Shown here piece by piece: positions 37,682 to 48,982 of a DNA stretch of 64,000 nucleotides. The stretch spans positions 1,240,001 through 1,304,000 of the forward strand of contig JAHRHY010000011.1 of assembly GCA_019671135.1 (NCBI GenBank). The letters run 5' to 3'. The notes below the pieces were generated by a model that was given only the letters and a program-made list of their open reading frames with translations, was not told where the DNA came from and ran no database searches. Source of the stretch: Linnemannia hyalina. Its lineage: Eukaryota > Mortierellomycota > Mortierellomycetes > Mortierellales > Mortierellaceae. Within the stretch, counting starts at the first letter, position 1; each line of letters opens with the position of its first letter. A program made the position numbers and the translations under genes.

Positions 37682-39002
37682 TTAACTTGATCGCGAGGTC
37701 GAAATAGGGGTCCAACTTGGCCTTCGTATTGACCCCCATGCTCCGATTTCGACGGGATCGCATTGCGCTTTCCAGGTCAGGCACGCCCATAATAAGTCCT
37801 CGTTTAGAACGGTGGGGGAGTATCCAAACTTGAAAACCTTTTGAAGGTACAAGTTCTTCAGCTGCTGCCGCTTCTTTGGATCAAACTCCAGCATAAGCCT
37901 GACCAGGTCCTTGGCGTTCAGATTCAGCTTGCGCTCGTCCATATGCAAGAGTGTTTCCGGCTTCTCGGGGTGCTTCTCCTTTCTAAATCAAAATAAACAT
38001 CACAATGTTAATATGGTCACTACTATGCACATTACAAATAGCCACGACGGATCTCATGCCCCGCTTACCTCTTGGTCAGCCAAGCCTCCTCTCCGCGGAG
38101 CATAAGGTATATTATTCAGCCGAAGCTGAAGATATCCAAATCATATGTATGCGGCTTCAAATCAACAACTTCAGGAGCGCGATACCCATCAGTCCCAACT
38201 CTATCACCGCGCTGCGTTCCAGATCGAATCTCTCAGCCAAACCCAAATTGCCAATACGGACACGCATACTGGAGGCGAAGAAGATGTTTTCAGGTTTAAG
38301 ATCGCAATGGATCAAACCTCGGTCATGCAAGTGGGTCAATCTAATTGCGATCTCAGCGCTGAAATACCGAGTCTCCTCCTCGTTGATGGCCCCGCGATTG
38401 CTGAGGAGGCTATTCAAGTTCTAAGTTCTATGTGGCACAGAGGGAGGAGGAAAGATGATTCGCGTGTCAGATACAACGCTCATTAACTCAGCCTTCTTGT
38501 GATCCTCATGTACCCATGCTACTTACTCTTGACAGGTATAGTTCAAACAACAGGCACGGACTGCTAGGGTCCTCGACGGTCCCAAAGTACTTGATCAGAT
38601 GTGTGTGCTTGCCCGCAGCCTCCAACGTGGTGACCTCGCGCTGGATCTACAAATGAAAATGAATAGGCAATGGTTAGCACAAGGAACATTGAGTATCATG
38701 CTTTTCAAGCGCTCAGTACATATTGTACTTACATCCTTGTCTCTGATATCTCGTCAGTACCACTTGAGAACGAAGCATTCTCCCTTTTTGTTTGTGACCT
38801 TGTAGACGCTGCTAAACCCGCCCTGCCGATGCAATTCAAGGTGAAGTGTGTTAGTTTGAGTGGATGTTGTGTGAAATTGACTTAACTCACGACATATTTC
38901 TGTTTGTTAACAATTGATAGTTACCTCGCCGAGAATGTCTCCTTACACTACCGCGTATTCTTTGCCTGTACGCCTGGCAAAGAATGGCCAAGGTTTCTTA
39001 GG
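37682..39002 (-). pseudogene. Ser/Thr protein kinase pseudogene (polo-like arrangement)
   Basis: Minus-strand exons can still be traced with correct splice sites: 39002-38925, 38822-38733, 38646-38527, 38420-38069 and 37982-37682. Kinase landmarks appear in order: the Gly loop LGEGGFSSVYK across a splice, FVLKW with the ATP Lys, QREVTTLE, FELYLS, then [10 protein letters not shown] (catalytic loop), GYRAPEV (APE motif) and a C-terminal lobe ending near FGYSPTVLNED. The gene is broken: TAA at 38943-38945 just before the Gly loop, TGA at 38754-38756 after the ATP-Lys strand, TGA at 38116-38118 after DIFSFG, and a frameshift around 38208-38214 between the catalytic loop and the APE motif. The DFG motif has also become GNLG. 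Introns are retained, so it is not a retrocopy. Part of a further 5' exon may lie at about 39113-39300. Confidence 0.88.
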
Positions 39003-41480
39003 CTGCAAGTCGGTAAGCGTTGAGAAGGACAGGACGCCACTGGTTAGTTTCAATCAATGCGACACCGAAGAAATGGTTAATGGTGGGCGGTGAGATGGTC
39101 AGCATTTTTTACCTCGGTCTTGGTCTCTCGCTCGGACTGTCGTCCTTCTCTTGTGATTCCTCCCGGGACTCTTCCCGGTCCATCTCCTGGGATTCAGCCG
39201 CTTGGACCTGGTTCTCATTGGACTTTTCCAGGGACCGCGAGCTGTCCGACTGGACGTTTCCAAGTATTCAGACGATCGTTGGATCGAATCGATAGTGTAA
39301 AGGCAGCAAGAGAAGGGTAGTGGACAAGTGCAGGAGGCAGAAACAGAGATGGGGTATTTATACTAGTGTACAAGTGTGCAGCTGAAGGCGCGGTGGTGAT
39401 GATATCAAAGCAGACAGTCACACGGAGGTGCGGTGATGGGAGTATTCGCGGTGATGGTGGCAAAGTAGAGACGGTCCATTTCTCCCCAGGAGTCGTCCAT
39501 TCTTATGTTTTCTCTACTTTATTGTAATTCTACGCGACCCCTTTCTTGTTTTTCTCAGCATCTTGGTTTTCCGATATGTTCGTTGGACCGGCTTTAACGT
39601 TGATGTGACCAACAACATCTTATTATGCGTCCACTTCTTTTTCATTCATCGGCAACTGTCTTTACCTATTCACGACTCTTTTCTTTTTCTAACAGCGATA
39701 TGTTCTTCTTCTACCATCGTCAGCCATCTTTCCCGCCATTTCAATTTTTTATGGTTCCCACAGATAGCCTTTGTTCTTTCTTTTTCGCTCGCGAAGGTCA
39801 CAACCCAGAACACTACTAATCAAATCGTTGGTTCACGCCAATTCATCTACTCTTCATTCCCCACTTCGTCTCTCGTCCCTTCCCACCCACACCGATCTTT
39901 ATTCGAAAAACGAAACACGGACACACAAAGGAAAGTATACAACTCGAGTTCACAACTCGCGTTCACAATTCCACTCTTAATTTCCCGTCCATTTCCTAAG
40001 TATCTCAAACACTGTGATTTTGAGGATGGGTTCCGTGCAGTGCTTTGGGCATGCTCAATGGTATCCATGACTACATGACAGCTATCACTCTTAGTTCACA
40101 GAGGTTCTTGGAATGGTACCGAGGTGAACATGCCGTTACAATCAGCTAGAAGGTCTTGGATGCGATGAAGTTTTGGTGCCACCTTCTTCTTTCTGAATTG
40201 GTCGCTAGGGTTGTTGAGGAAAATTGAAAGAATCGAAGGGGTACAGCACATTATGTGATGGTTGTTGAGGGTTCTAAGAATATAACAATACTAACCCCCT
40301 TCCTTTTTACCTCCTTTGTGCCCTTCCGTCTTAAACCACTAGTGTAGTGAGTGGATGGTGCTTTGCAGGATTCGTAACCTCAATCAGCATCGAGGCCATA
40401 GAGTTTATGACTTGGGATAAACACGCCCATCCTTCATTACTCCAACAAGAGGAAAAATACTCGACAGCACGATATCGATTAACAAGTTAAATATGTCTGC
40501 AAAAAAAATTCGCAATGCGATGACAAGGAAAGAAGGAAGAGAGGGTGTTACCGATAAGACGCAATCAAGAGTCGATCCTGTTTTGCCTTTTTTTTTCCAG
40601 CTAATGTCAGAAGCATAATTAGCCGACAAGAAGAGCTGAGGATGGTGGGTTTGTCAATCTCGAACGAAAGAGTACCTTCTTGTCCAAATTAAGTGAGCCG
40701 TGTCCTGTCAAAAAAAAACCACAAACAAAAAGCAAATCAAACGGCGGACATGGCCAACGGCTAATTGCACCATCGTAGAGCACACCTGTCAAAACTGTCA
40801 CCCACTTCTCCCTTTTCCTGTCCTTCCAATAAAATGTACCTGTCAGTTTTTTGTTTGTTTGTTTGATTGCTGAGCTGCAAAAAGGGGCGTGTTTAGCCCA
40901 GATGCTGTTGCACTTTCATTGGTGCAACAACGACATTGAAAAAGGTTGTCAAAGTATTGAGACGAAGTGGGATTTATGCATGAGGAACGCCAGAGGAGAG
41001 ATTGACAGCTGCCACGTACAAATTGTCATGTACGGTACACCTTGTCATTGTTAGCTTGTCTTGTCTGGACTTTGGGCATGGTGCATTCTTGCGCCTTTGT
41101 TGCCCTCCCTTTGTGAGCAATAAAAAAAAAAGGTTGTCAGAAATTGACCCGGGTCCATCCAAAAAAATGTCACCGCGAAGGTACTCCCTTTACCCCCCTT
41201 TGTCTGACTCCCTTTGCTTTTCCCACTTTGTTGTTGTTTTGCAATGGGAGGAAGGATGATTGGTGCTCTCAAACCTGTCAATTTTTGCGAATAAAAGAAA
41301 TGTCAAAATCTTGAACGCCCGCTTTTTCCTTTCTCCTCTTTTAACTTCTTCCCTACCTCCACTTTCCACTTCAACTTCCACACGCACAACTCACGCACTC
41401 TTTGAATTGAACACACGCAAACACTCACGCTCGCCCTACCTCTGTATCAACCTGTCCCTTCTTTTCTACCCTCCATCAAC
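39003..41480. other. intergenic region, 2.5 kb, with TGTCA cluster
   Basis: A possible remnant 5' exon of the kinase pseudogene lies at about 39113-39300 (Glu/Ser-rich in one frame, but not in a phase that joins the next exon cleanly). No other gene is convincing. From 40705 to 41305 there is a dense cluster of CTGTCA/TGACAG sites. The last 150 bp (41320-41480) is a C/T/A-rich leader for the next gene. Confidence 0.5.
40705..41305. promoter_or_regulatory. cluster of TGACAG/CTGTCA motifs
   Basis: CTGTCA (complement TGACAG) occurs at 40705, 40786, 40795, 40840 and 41275, and TGACAG at 41003. Additional TGTCA pentamers start at 40947, 41024, 41043, 41135, 41168 and 41301. TGACAG/TGACA is the core bound by TALE-class homeodomain proteins in several eukaryotes. 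The cluster ends about 175 bp before the start codon at 41481, so it may be that gene's upstream control region. Function is inferred. Confidence 0.45.
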
Positions 41481-42719
41481 ATGAGTTGCTACCAGTGCAC
41501 CGTTTGTTCACTACCCTTCCAGAGCCTCGTCGTAAGTAATCCACATCAACCCCCATCCCTCGTCTGAGTGTCTTCTTCAATCCCAATCTAACAACTCTTT
41601 CTCACTTCCTATCACGATAACCTTTAGGCTAGCATGTACTGCTCAGAACGATGCTACATCGTCGAAGGAATGGCCTACTACTACCAATCCTTCTCCAACA
41701 CGACCTGTCCCCCAACCACCACCGCCACCGCTGCCACTGCCACTGCTACACCCGCTGCATCTAACTGGTCCTTGAGGGACTGCGTGTCGTCCGCGACGTC
41801 CGAGTGTGACGCCATCGACCTCTACTACTATCACGAGCACTCGGTGCTCTCTCCACCGGTCCGAAAGAACAAGACCTTGCCGCCGCCTACGCTCTCACCC
41901 ATTCTCATGTCTACTCCTTCTAAGACCACAAGACGCACAGCATTAACATCCACGACGATGACGACAACAAGGTCTCGAAGCTCCTCGGTGATCTCGGCAA
42001 GTTCTTGGTCTGCCGATAGCAGCAGCAGTGGTAGTAGCATGAACACTAGCGTCTCCAGTGGAAGTTGCTGTACCAGCAGTGATGACGGTGAAGAAGACCC
42101 CCTGTCCGCAAACTGGCCGAAGATGGACCGTCTTGCCTCCTCTTCATTTGACCTCCACCTCTCCTCCAACGGCAGCGCACAATGGGACCCCATTTCCATG
42201 GGTTGGACCACCACCTCCGACAGCCTTCCTACATCTTCCCAGACAAGATCCGAATTGCCTCCACCTGCGTCGGCTTGGGAGTTGGAAGGAGACCTGACCC
42301 TGTCATCGTCTCCACGCAAGTACTTGGCGCTTTCGGCGTCGATCTGGGGTCCTGGCTGGCATCAAGTCGAGCCTTTACCACCATCGTTCGTCAAGACGCT
42401 GGAGCAGAGCGAACTGGAGCTTCAGGCTCAGGCACAGGCTTTGGCGTTGGAGAAGGCGGCTTTGGCTGCTACGAACCCGAAGGCTATTGCCAAGAAGGCC
42501 AAGCGTGAGGCCAAGGCTGCTGCTGCCGCACTGGCAGCGGCGGCGGCAGCACAAGATCAAGGAGAGGGTCAATCGCAAGATGTCGTGATGACGGACGCCG
42601 GTTCTTGTTCGACCGCCAGTGCTTCGGCGTCGGCGTCTGATGTTGCAGGACCAACGCCAGCACCAATCAATGCCTTGTGTTCGTCTCGTTTACCCCGCAG
42701 CCTTCAATTCGTCGATTAA
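41481..42719 (+). CDS. small Cys-motif (putative zinc-binding) Ser/Ala-rich protein
   Basis: Exon 41481-41531 (17 codons, ending GTC|GTAAGT) and exon 41628-42719 give about 380 aa. The N-terminus carries CYQCTVC...MYCSERC, that is CxxC followed about 12 residues later by CxxxC. This resembles small treble-clef zinc motifs in which the second half reads YCSxxC. The motif is created by the splice, which supports the model. The centre is Ser/Thr-rich with an ASxWxxSS-type run and an acidic patch. Residues about 225-270 look more ordered (YLALSASIWGPGWHQVEPLP). Near the C-terminus is an Ala/Lys-rich helix (KKAKREAKAAAAALAAAAAA). No named family recognised. It sits downstream of the TGTCA cluster. 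Confidence 0.7.
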
Positions 42720-43066
42720 ATCTAGAGTCCACATGCTTCCATACATTTTTATTTCTTGACATCTCCATACACCCCTTGTACATACTTCCCCCTTTCAATG
42801 GTTTTCGTCAAATAAAAGAACTCTACGTTTCACACACAACATTTGCTTTATTAACGGATGCATGTACTCGAAGATGAGAGAGGGGTATGAACGCGCGCGC
42901 TGGCCACTTCTTTTGCTCAAGGCGACACAGGTAATGTCGCGTGCAATTATTTAATTTGCGAAGGGTGTCCAACAAACAAAAAGAGGGGAGGGGGAGGAAG
43001 AGTTTTAAGGGTCAAAACAGACCCTGAATCGAACAAGCAAACAATAAAAAATCACAAAAAGGGATA
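42720..43066. other. convergent 3' intergenic region
   Basis: A 347-bp tail-to-tail gap between the Cys-motif gene and the NAPE-PLD gene. Apart from the plus-strand polyadenylation signal there is a minus-strand ATTAAA at 42950-42955. No coding signal. Confidence 0.45.
42811..42816 (+). terminator. polyadenylation signal AATAAA
   Basis: AATAAA lies 92 nt after the stop of the Cys-motif gene. Confidence 0.55.
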
Positions 43067-45126
43067 TCAAACATCGACGACGAGGGTCTCGCCAATACTA
43101 ACGACGTTGAAGGAGTTGGGGTCATGCCCACGGTTCTTCATTTCTGCCTCGAGACGCTTTGGAGGTTCTGAGACGTCCTCGTCTGTCAGGACCCACTAAG
43201 GAAGGGGGAATAGGTTGATTGGTTGGCAAAATTTAATTTGTGATTGATTGTCAGTGTCAGGGGTCCTGGTTCTGAAACATTGGGGCTTTTTGTCTGTTTG
43301 TCTTGTTTGATGAAGGGGGAAGTGGTTACTTACAGTGCCCCAGTGCATTCCGACGCTACGTTTGGACTTGATGTCCTCGTGGACCCGCACTGCATCCTCA
43401 GGCGAGCAGTGGATAGGTGACATGAACCTTTTTTCCAGAAATGAACACACACCGTGCATTAGTTATCAAAACACTAACGAAAGATATAACAACAGTCTTA
43501 CACGACGCGAATACTAGAACATTCATAAAACTTACCATCGAGGACTGTAAGCGCCAATGGGGATCATGGACAGATCAAACGGTCCAATACGGTCTCCAAT
43601 CTCCTTGAAGGCAGGGCAATGGGGCATGGCGTTTTCGTCTGCACCCTTGGGGACATAGCGGTACCCGGTGTCGCCTCCAAAGAAAACCTTGGTGGGCTTG
43701 GCCCCCTCAGTCCTGGGAATGGATTCGATTACCCAAGAAGCCCATAGGGTCTTGAAGGTGTCTGTCAAGGAGCGACCCGTGAAATGTTGGCAGGGGGTGC
43801 AGATCACTTTGATTCCCGATTTGTTGTCATGGAAACTGTGCTCATGCTCGTCCCACCTATTACAAAATGCAAAAGAGAACGACGAACATATCAGTTCTAT
43901 TGTTCCACTCTGTCCCTGTCCATACCCACGACATACATATCCCCGCTTAATTGAATAAGTGGGCATACCAGTCGCACTCAGTGACTTTATCCTTGATGCC
44001 AATAGAATGGAACCAGGCCTTGTTTCCGAGGGGTACGTAGAAGAACGGCTTGTGGTCATTTTGGAGCTTTTGGATGGTGGTCAAGTCGAGATGGTCGTAA
44101 TGGTTGTGACTGATGATGACGATGTCGATGCGAGGCAATTCGTCCAGTTTGCAGGGAGGGGGCGTGATTCTTTTGGGTCCTGCAAGTTGACTTGGGCTGC
44201 ATCTGTCCGAGAATACGGGATCGAATAGGATGTTCACGCCATCCACCTGTACCAGAAAGCACGCACTATTGTACAGTACAAGAAAGAGAAAAGGAATCAG
44301 TCGTGTTCACAGTATTGTCCCTATACAGTCCAATTGCTCCTCGCCTTCGGTTCAATTACAATGCGTGAAGTGACGACTAAGACAAAAGAAAGAAAAAGAC
44401 AAAAACGTACTGTCCAAGCCAGGTGGTTGTGATTTGTCCGTGTCTAGTCCCCGCTGGGCTCTGTGGTTCCTGAGGGCGACTGAAGGTGTCGATCAAGTCC
44501 TTGTTGATGTTGAGGATGTTGGGGAGCTGAGTTTGAGGGGTAACGGCGGCCTGTTTCCTGTCAAAATCAAAGACGAGCGCCTGAAAGGTTGCAAGGCGTC
44601 CGTGGTGGATAAAACTGGGCCAGGGGTTGACGAACCCGTTTCCTTTTGGGTCGTGGTGGGCCGGTAGGGATTTCTTGTCGTTTGCTGATCGCATTTGAGT
44701 TGTGGTGAATGAGGATGGAGAGGAAGATGATGAGTGGGTGAGAGAGGAAGGTGAATGAGTGAGAGAGTTGATGTTCCTCTTTTCTTCGGGAATTTATTTT
44801 CCCCAACGAACGGACACACGCGTGTTGCGTGCGTGTTGCGTGCGTGTCGCGCAGTTCGATCGAAGGGATGAGACAAAACGGAATGTTTTCTTGTGCTGAT
44901 TTTCATTCGTCTTTGAAAACCATGCGCCCTACAAAGCAATTGAAGGCAATTGAAGGCAATTGAATGCAATGGGAGGTACAGAAAGCTGGCGGGAAGGCAT
45001 CTTACCATCATCATAATCCGTAGTATTGAAGAGACGAACGACAGAGTCGCGTTCATGGTAGACTGCAGCTGTACTTAAGAGCGCGAGTCCTGTAGCTGCA
45101 GCCCATTTAGATCGAGCTGCAAACAT
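43067..45126 (-). CDS. NAPEPLD: N-acyl-phosphatidylethanolamine phospholipase D (NAPE-PLD / Fmp30 family)
   Basis: Six minus-strand exons: 45126-45006, 44684-44411, 44265-43969, 43856-43536, 43427-43334 and 43195-43067, giving 411 aa. The enzyme has a zinc metallo-beta-lactamase fold and cleaves N-acyl-PE to N-acylethanolamine plus phosphatidic acid. Family blocks: WLGHACFLVQVDGVNILFDP (the splice at CA|T restores the WLGH), PSQLAGPKR, the metal motif SHNHYDHLD (His185, His187, Asp189, His190), ECDWWDEHEH, FFGGDTGY, PFDLSMIPIGAYSPRWFM and MHWGT. Residues about 7-25 (KWAAATGLALLSTAAVYH) are a hydrophobic segment or uncleaved signal, which fits a membrane-anchored, possibly mitochondrial (Fmp30-like) form. 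Length is close to human NAPE-PLD. It diverges from a sphingosine-1-phosphate phosphatase gene across 800 bp. Confidence 0.94.
44814..44970. repeat. two short tandem repeats in NAPE-PLD intron 1
   Basis: An 11-bp GTGTTGCGTGC-type repeat (about 3 copies, 44822-44852) and a 10-bp GCAATTGAAG-type repeat (about 3 copies, 44936-44970) both lie in the first intron of the NAPE-PLD gene. Confidence 0.8.
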
Positions 45127-45463
45127 GTTTTAAGAGATATCCTCTTGATCGGGCGTTGTTAATTTTGTTAATCTAAGCTATCTTTGTTTGAGGTGTCCGT
45201 GTGGTAGAATGGACGAAGAGGAAAGAGGAGAGAGAAGCAAGAAGGTAACCGAGGAAGCGAGATGTTTTTTGATGCAATTGCTTTTGAGAGCTGGACGTTG
45301 TTGAAAGGAATGAAGAGGAGCGAACAACCGATTGAGAGGAAGGAAGGAGGGAGAAATGGGCGAAGGGATTAAGGGGGACAAAGGGAAGTAAAGGATGTAG
45401 TCTATGTTTGTAGAGTTGGTGCGATGAAAAGTAAATGAAGACAAGGAAGGTCACGAAGGGAGG

Positions 45464-45511
<48 letters not shown>

Positions 45512-45925
45512 AGAAAGACGAGAAACAAACAAACAAACAAAAGTGTCAGCAATTAGCCTTTTGGCTTTGATCGAACAAGGACAAATAAGACGAGAGCCAA
45601 AGGCAACCTGCAGGAGCAATAGAGTAATGAGACTTCTGTGCTTCTTTTTTTTCACACCACTGGGCTGGATTGGATGCTCCTTCTTCTTCTTTTTGTTTTC
45701 TTTCCATCTTCTTTGTCTCCTCTTCGCCTTCTTCTTTCCTCCCTCTGCTTCTTTCTCATCCCTCTCGGTCTCTCAACTCCCTCTTCCTCCTCCCCACCCT
45801 CTCTCCCTCTCAAGCACCACTGACAAACACCACAAAGAAAACAGACCCGACAAACCAACTCAACCCAACCGACGGCAAAGAACAATTTTGAGAGCGACTG
45901 TCCGACAGACATACATACCCGACTT
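45127..45925. promoter_or_regulatory. divergent intergenic promoter region (NAPE-PLD / S1P phosphatase)
   Basis: 799 bp between two head-to-head genes. The left half is purine-rich on plus and the right half is C/T-rich, so each gene has a C/T-rich sense leader. A (GA)20 microsatellite near the centre marks the switch. No coding content supported. Confidence 0.6.
45469..45508. repeat. (AG)20 microsatellite
   Basis: About 20 uninterrupted AG dinucleotides in the middle of the divergent NAPE-PLD/S1P-phosphatase intergenic region. GA tracts are common promoter elements and are also mutation-prone. Confidence 0.95.
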
Positions 45926-48229
45926 ATGTCAGACTCTAAATTGACATCAGCACCCAAGGCGACTGAGTCCTTCATCATCGTCAATGGAGCAGACGACAGA
46001 GATGCCGGCATCTACTCCGACAACTTCTACTCAAGACGAATGAATAAACTTCGCAGTAGTATTCGTCGTCGTATGCTCCCCTGGGTTCGTAGCGAGACGA
46101 AAGGTCTGGCCGAGCTTCAGGTACGGCTATCACACCTCTCAACCGAATGTGCAATGTCTATTTGTTTTGTTTCCCACCTATCCCTGCCAACCTTCACTTG
46201 GAACGGATTGGTTGGTTCGATTGGACTTTGTCCAATTGGAGACACAAACACTCACACTCTACATTGTGTCCATTAGCATCGATGGAGGACACCGTTGCTG
46301 GATAGCTACTTCACTTTGACAGCGTTTGCAGGACATCCGCTATTCTTTGTCTGCATCCTACCCATCATGTTCTGGTACGGCCACTCGGTCTTTGCTCGAG
46401 GATTCGTTAATGTTGCCTGTGTCGGCGTCTTTGTCACTTCTTGGGTCAAGGATTACCTCTGCCTCCCTCGACCACTTTCTCCGCCCCTTGTTCGTCTTTC
46501 CAGGTCCAAGCGAGGTAAGAGTCCAAAAACAGAGTCACGATTGGTGGTTGTTTCGAAAGAAGAGGCTGAGATACACGATCCTGCTGGACTGACCTTGAGT
46601 ATGAATTTGCTCCGCCCCACCCTGCTTTTCGCTCTTTGTATCCTTCTAGTCCATTTAGAATATGGTTTTCCATCGACCCACACAAGCAACGCGACCTCGA
46701 TCGCGCTCTACCTTCTTTCGCACTTGCTCATTTCGGAATGGTCCGTTCTCGCCAAGGTCGCATCGATTGCTGGTCTCTGTGTCTACCTCTTCAGCGTCGT
46801 CTTTGGTCGGCTCTATTGCGGGATGCACACCAAGACAGACATCATTGGAGGCACTGTCATCGGTATCCTGGTTTGGGCTGCTCAATGGTCCTTCCACGAT
46901 GCCATCGACAGCTTGATGACTAGCCCTAGCTGGACAGGTACCTATATCAGTTCATGCATCTATGCATCCATGGGTTGCAATTCATGCTAGTTTCAAATGT
47001 TAATCTAGCCTCTGTCTACTCTTTTCTGGTAGTGGTGTCCGCGGTTATTCTTGGAGGCATTGTGCTGATCCAGAGCATCCCTGACACGATGGACAGCTGT
47101 CCATGCATTGATGACGGGTAAGGGCGATCCGAGTGCTGTTTCTGCTTTTGGTTTTTGTGGGAAAGAAGGAACAAACATGATGTGACACGAGAGGAAAAAA
47201 TCACATTTGAGTTTGGCATATGCTGACCAACGCCGTCATATTTTTCGGATGATCTTAGTGTTACAACAATGGCAGTTCTCATGGGTGTCTTCCCAGCAAG
47301 CCAGCATTTCGCCCTTTCAAAGTACTCGGTCAGTGCTGGAGGACACGATGGTATCGTTCACTATGACGCTGCCATCGGCTTGCCCAGGTCGATCCTGCGC
47401 TTTGTCTTTGGTCTCGCTGTCGTCTTCACATGGCGTATGGCGGCCAAGAAGTTGCTCTACATCCTGCTCCCTCCCCTCTACAGCTATTTTAACCTGCCGT
47501 CAAGAACCCACTTTGTACCCGCCAAGTATGTCTCCATGTTCATACCTTCCAACGCGCTCTCGTCCCTCGCCGTTTGATATTTGCAATTGACACCTTTTCT
47601 TATTGATGTGTGTGTGTGTGTATTAGGACGTACGGAAACCTTCGAAGTCAGCCCATCGGAAGAGTCCCATCGGTTCTGGATCTTTCAGCGTTGGCAGACT
47701 CTTCTATTGAAATTGTGGGAACTCAGTCGACAATGGATATCCACGAACAGTTCTCACAGAGCCGTTCATCCAAGGTCTCGAGCCGTCATCATCAACAGGT
47801 CGAAGACATTGAAAAGAAGGAACACTTTGGGCTCCGACCTGGACACATCAACAACACCCGTCAGGAGAAACAACAAAAGCAGGACGGCATCGTCTCTGAA
47901 AAAGTACCACCACTGGTACTCGAGACGCTGGAACATCCTTTGGATCTGGAGCTAGATGAGTCTGAGCGTCAGGCGATGGAGCAATTTGAAGCCGAGCATC
48001 CAGGATGGGCACGATTTGATGTTGATATCGTCATCAAGACTGTCGTCTATGCCGGTGGGTTATCTCTTATTCCTTTTCTCTTTGTCTCCGTGGATATTGC
48101 CATTTGTCGGGAAGATGAGATACTAATACACTTTTTTTTGTATATCCAGGCATAGGATGGTTAGCGGTGGACAGCATTCCAATCATGTTTGAATACATTG
48201 GACTCGGCACATCGTATCTTCGATATTAA
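45926..48229 (+). CDS. LCB3: sphingosine-1-phosphate / long-chain-base-phosphate phosphatase
   Basis: Seven exons: 45926-46120, 46277-46514, 46650-46937, 47033-47117, 47259-47525, 47627-48054 and 48150-48229, giving about 526 aa. The enzyme is an ER membrane phosphatase of the PAP2 superfamily that dephosphorylates sphingoid-base phosphates. The three catalytic signatures are complete: KX6RP as KDYLCLPRP (Lys123 to Pro131), PSxH as FPSTHTSNA (Pro152 to His155), and RX5HX3D as RLYCGMHTKTD (Arg198, His204, Asp208). HRWRTPLLDSYF precedes the first span, and multiple hydrophobic spans follow. Residues about 385-480 are a polar Gln/Glu-rich insertion before the final segment. The intron at 46515-46649 is 135 nt, a multiple of three without a stop, but the family requires its removal (RPLSPPLVRL closely followed by EYGFPSTH). 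Longer than yeast Lcb3. Confidence 0.93.
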
Positions 48230-48982
48230 TGAATACCAAGTATTTGCCATCCAGGAAGTGAGTGTGAAGAACGTGATCTGGGGAACATTGCCGTGAGGTG
48301 AACCTCAAAAGTATATGTTTTGCTTTTTTGATCCAGTTCGAGTGTGCGAGTCAGACACATCCGAACGACGATCTGGGACGGGGTGCGGATGAGAATAATA
48401 AAGGACAAGGAGAGTCTTGTCTCTGGCGCTGAAGAGGAGCCTGTTTGATTGATGTGTTACTTCCTTCATGTGTCTTTCTGATGTTTGTTTGTCTCGATGG
48501 GAGGGGAGTTGTACCTCAACGTTTTTCTGCTCGGATGTTCAGTGAGAGAGCTGAGCCGGGAAGAGAGACGGGGATGACGGATGGCCCGAATCAGCACTCT
48601 AGCAGCAGTCATTCTTACTTTGGGCAAAATGCACACTCTTAAATCTTTGTTGTCCACTTTTCCTCTTCTTCTTCACCTTTCACTTCACTCCGCACACTTC
48701 ACTTCCTTCCACCGCTCACTCACCTCTCTTCCCCTTCCTTGCCGCCATTCTTATTGCTTGACCTTTTCCGAATCAGCGTGTTTCCTGATCTTTCTTTTTC
48801 CATCTCACTCCTAATTGTGCTCATGCTGCCACCAGTCGCGTCTCTCTATTCCCTGCCTTGTCTCTTTCAGCACGATATCTTTCTTTAGCTCTACCTCTTT
48901 CCACTCTCTCTTCCTCTTTGTTAAACAGTGCCCATATACACACATACACATCAATACAGACCCAAGAAAAGACACATACAAG
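48230..48982. other. intergenic region with C/T-rich leader
   Basis: A 753-bp gap between two plus-strand genes. The left part holds the 3' end of the phosphatase gene; from about 48650 to 48982 it is strongly C/T-rich, the presumed leader of the TBC gene. No coding feature seen. Confidence 0.5.
48397..48402 (+). terminator. polyadenylation signal AATAAA (S1P phosphatase)
   Basis: AATAAA lies 168 nt after the stop codon of the S1P phosphatase gene. Confidence 0.4.

Noticed and set aside
39113..39300. 5' exon of the kinase pseudogene
   Set aside because: One frame is Glu/Ser-rich and open, but its donor phase does not join the next exon in frame, so it was left out of the pseudogene span.
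45435..45944. 169-codon frame with an Arg-Glu dipeptide run
   Set aside because: It is the translation of the (AG)20 microsatellite and C/T-rich leader between two head-to-head genes.
46515..46649. Coding reading of the 135-nt segment in the S1P phosphatase
   Set aside because: It is open, but family spacing between the catalytic motifs and good donor, branch-like and C/T-rich acceptor signals favour an intron.
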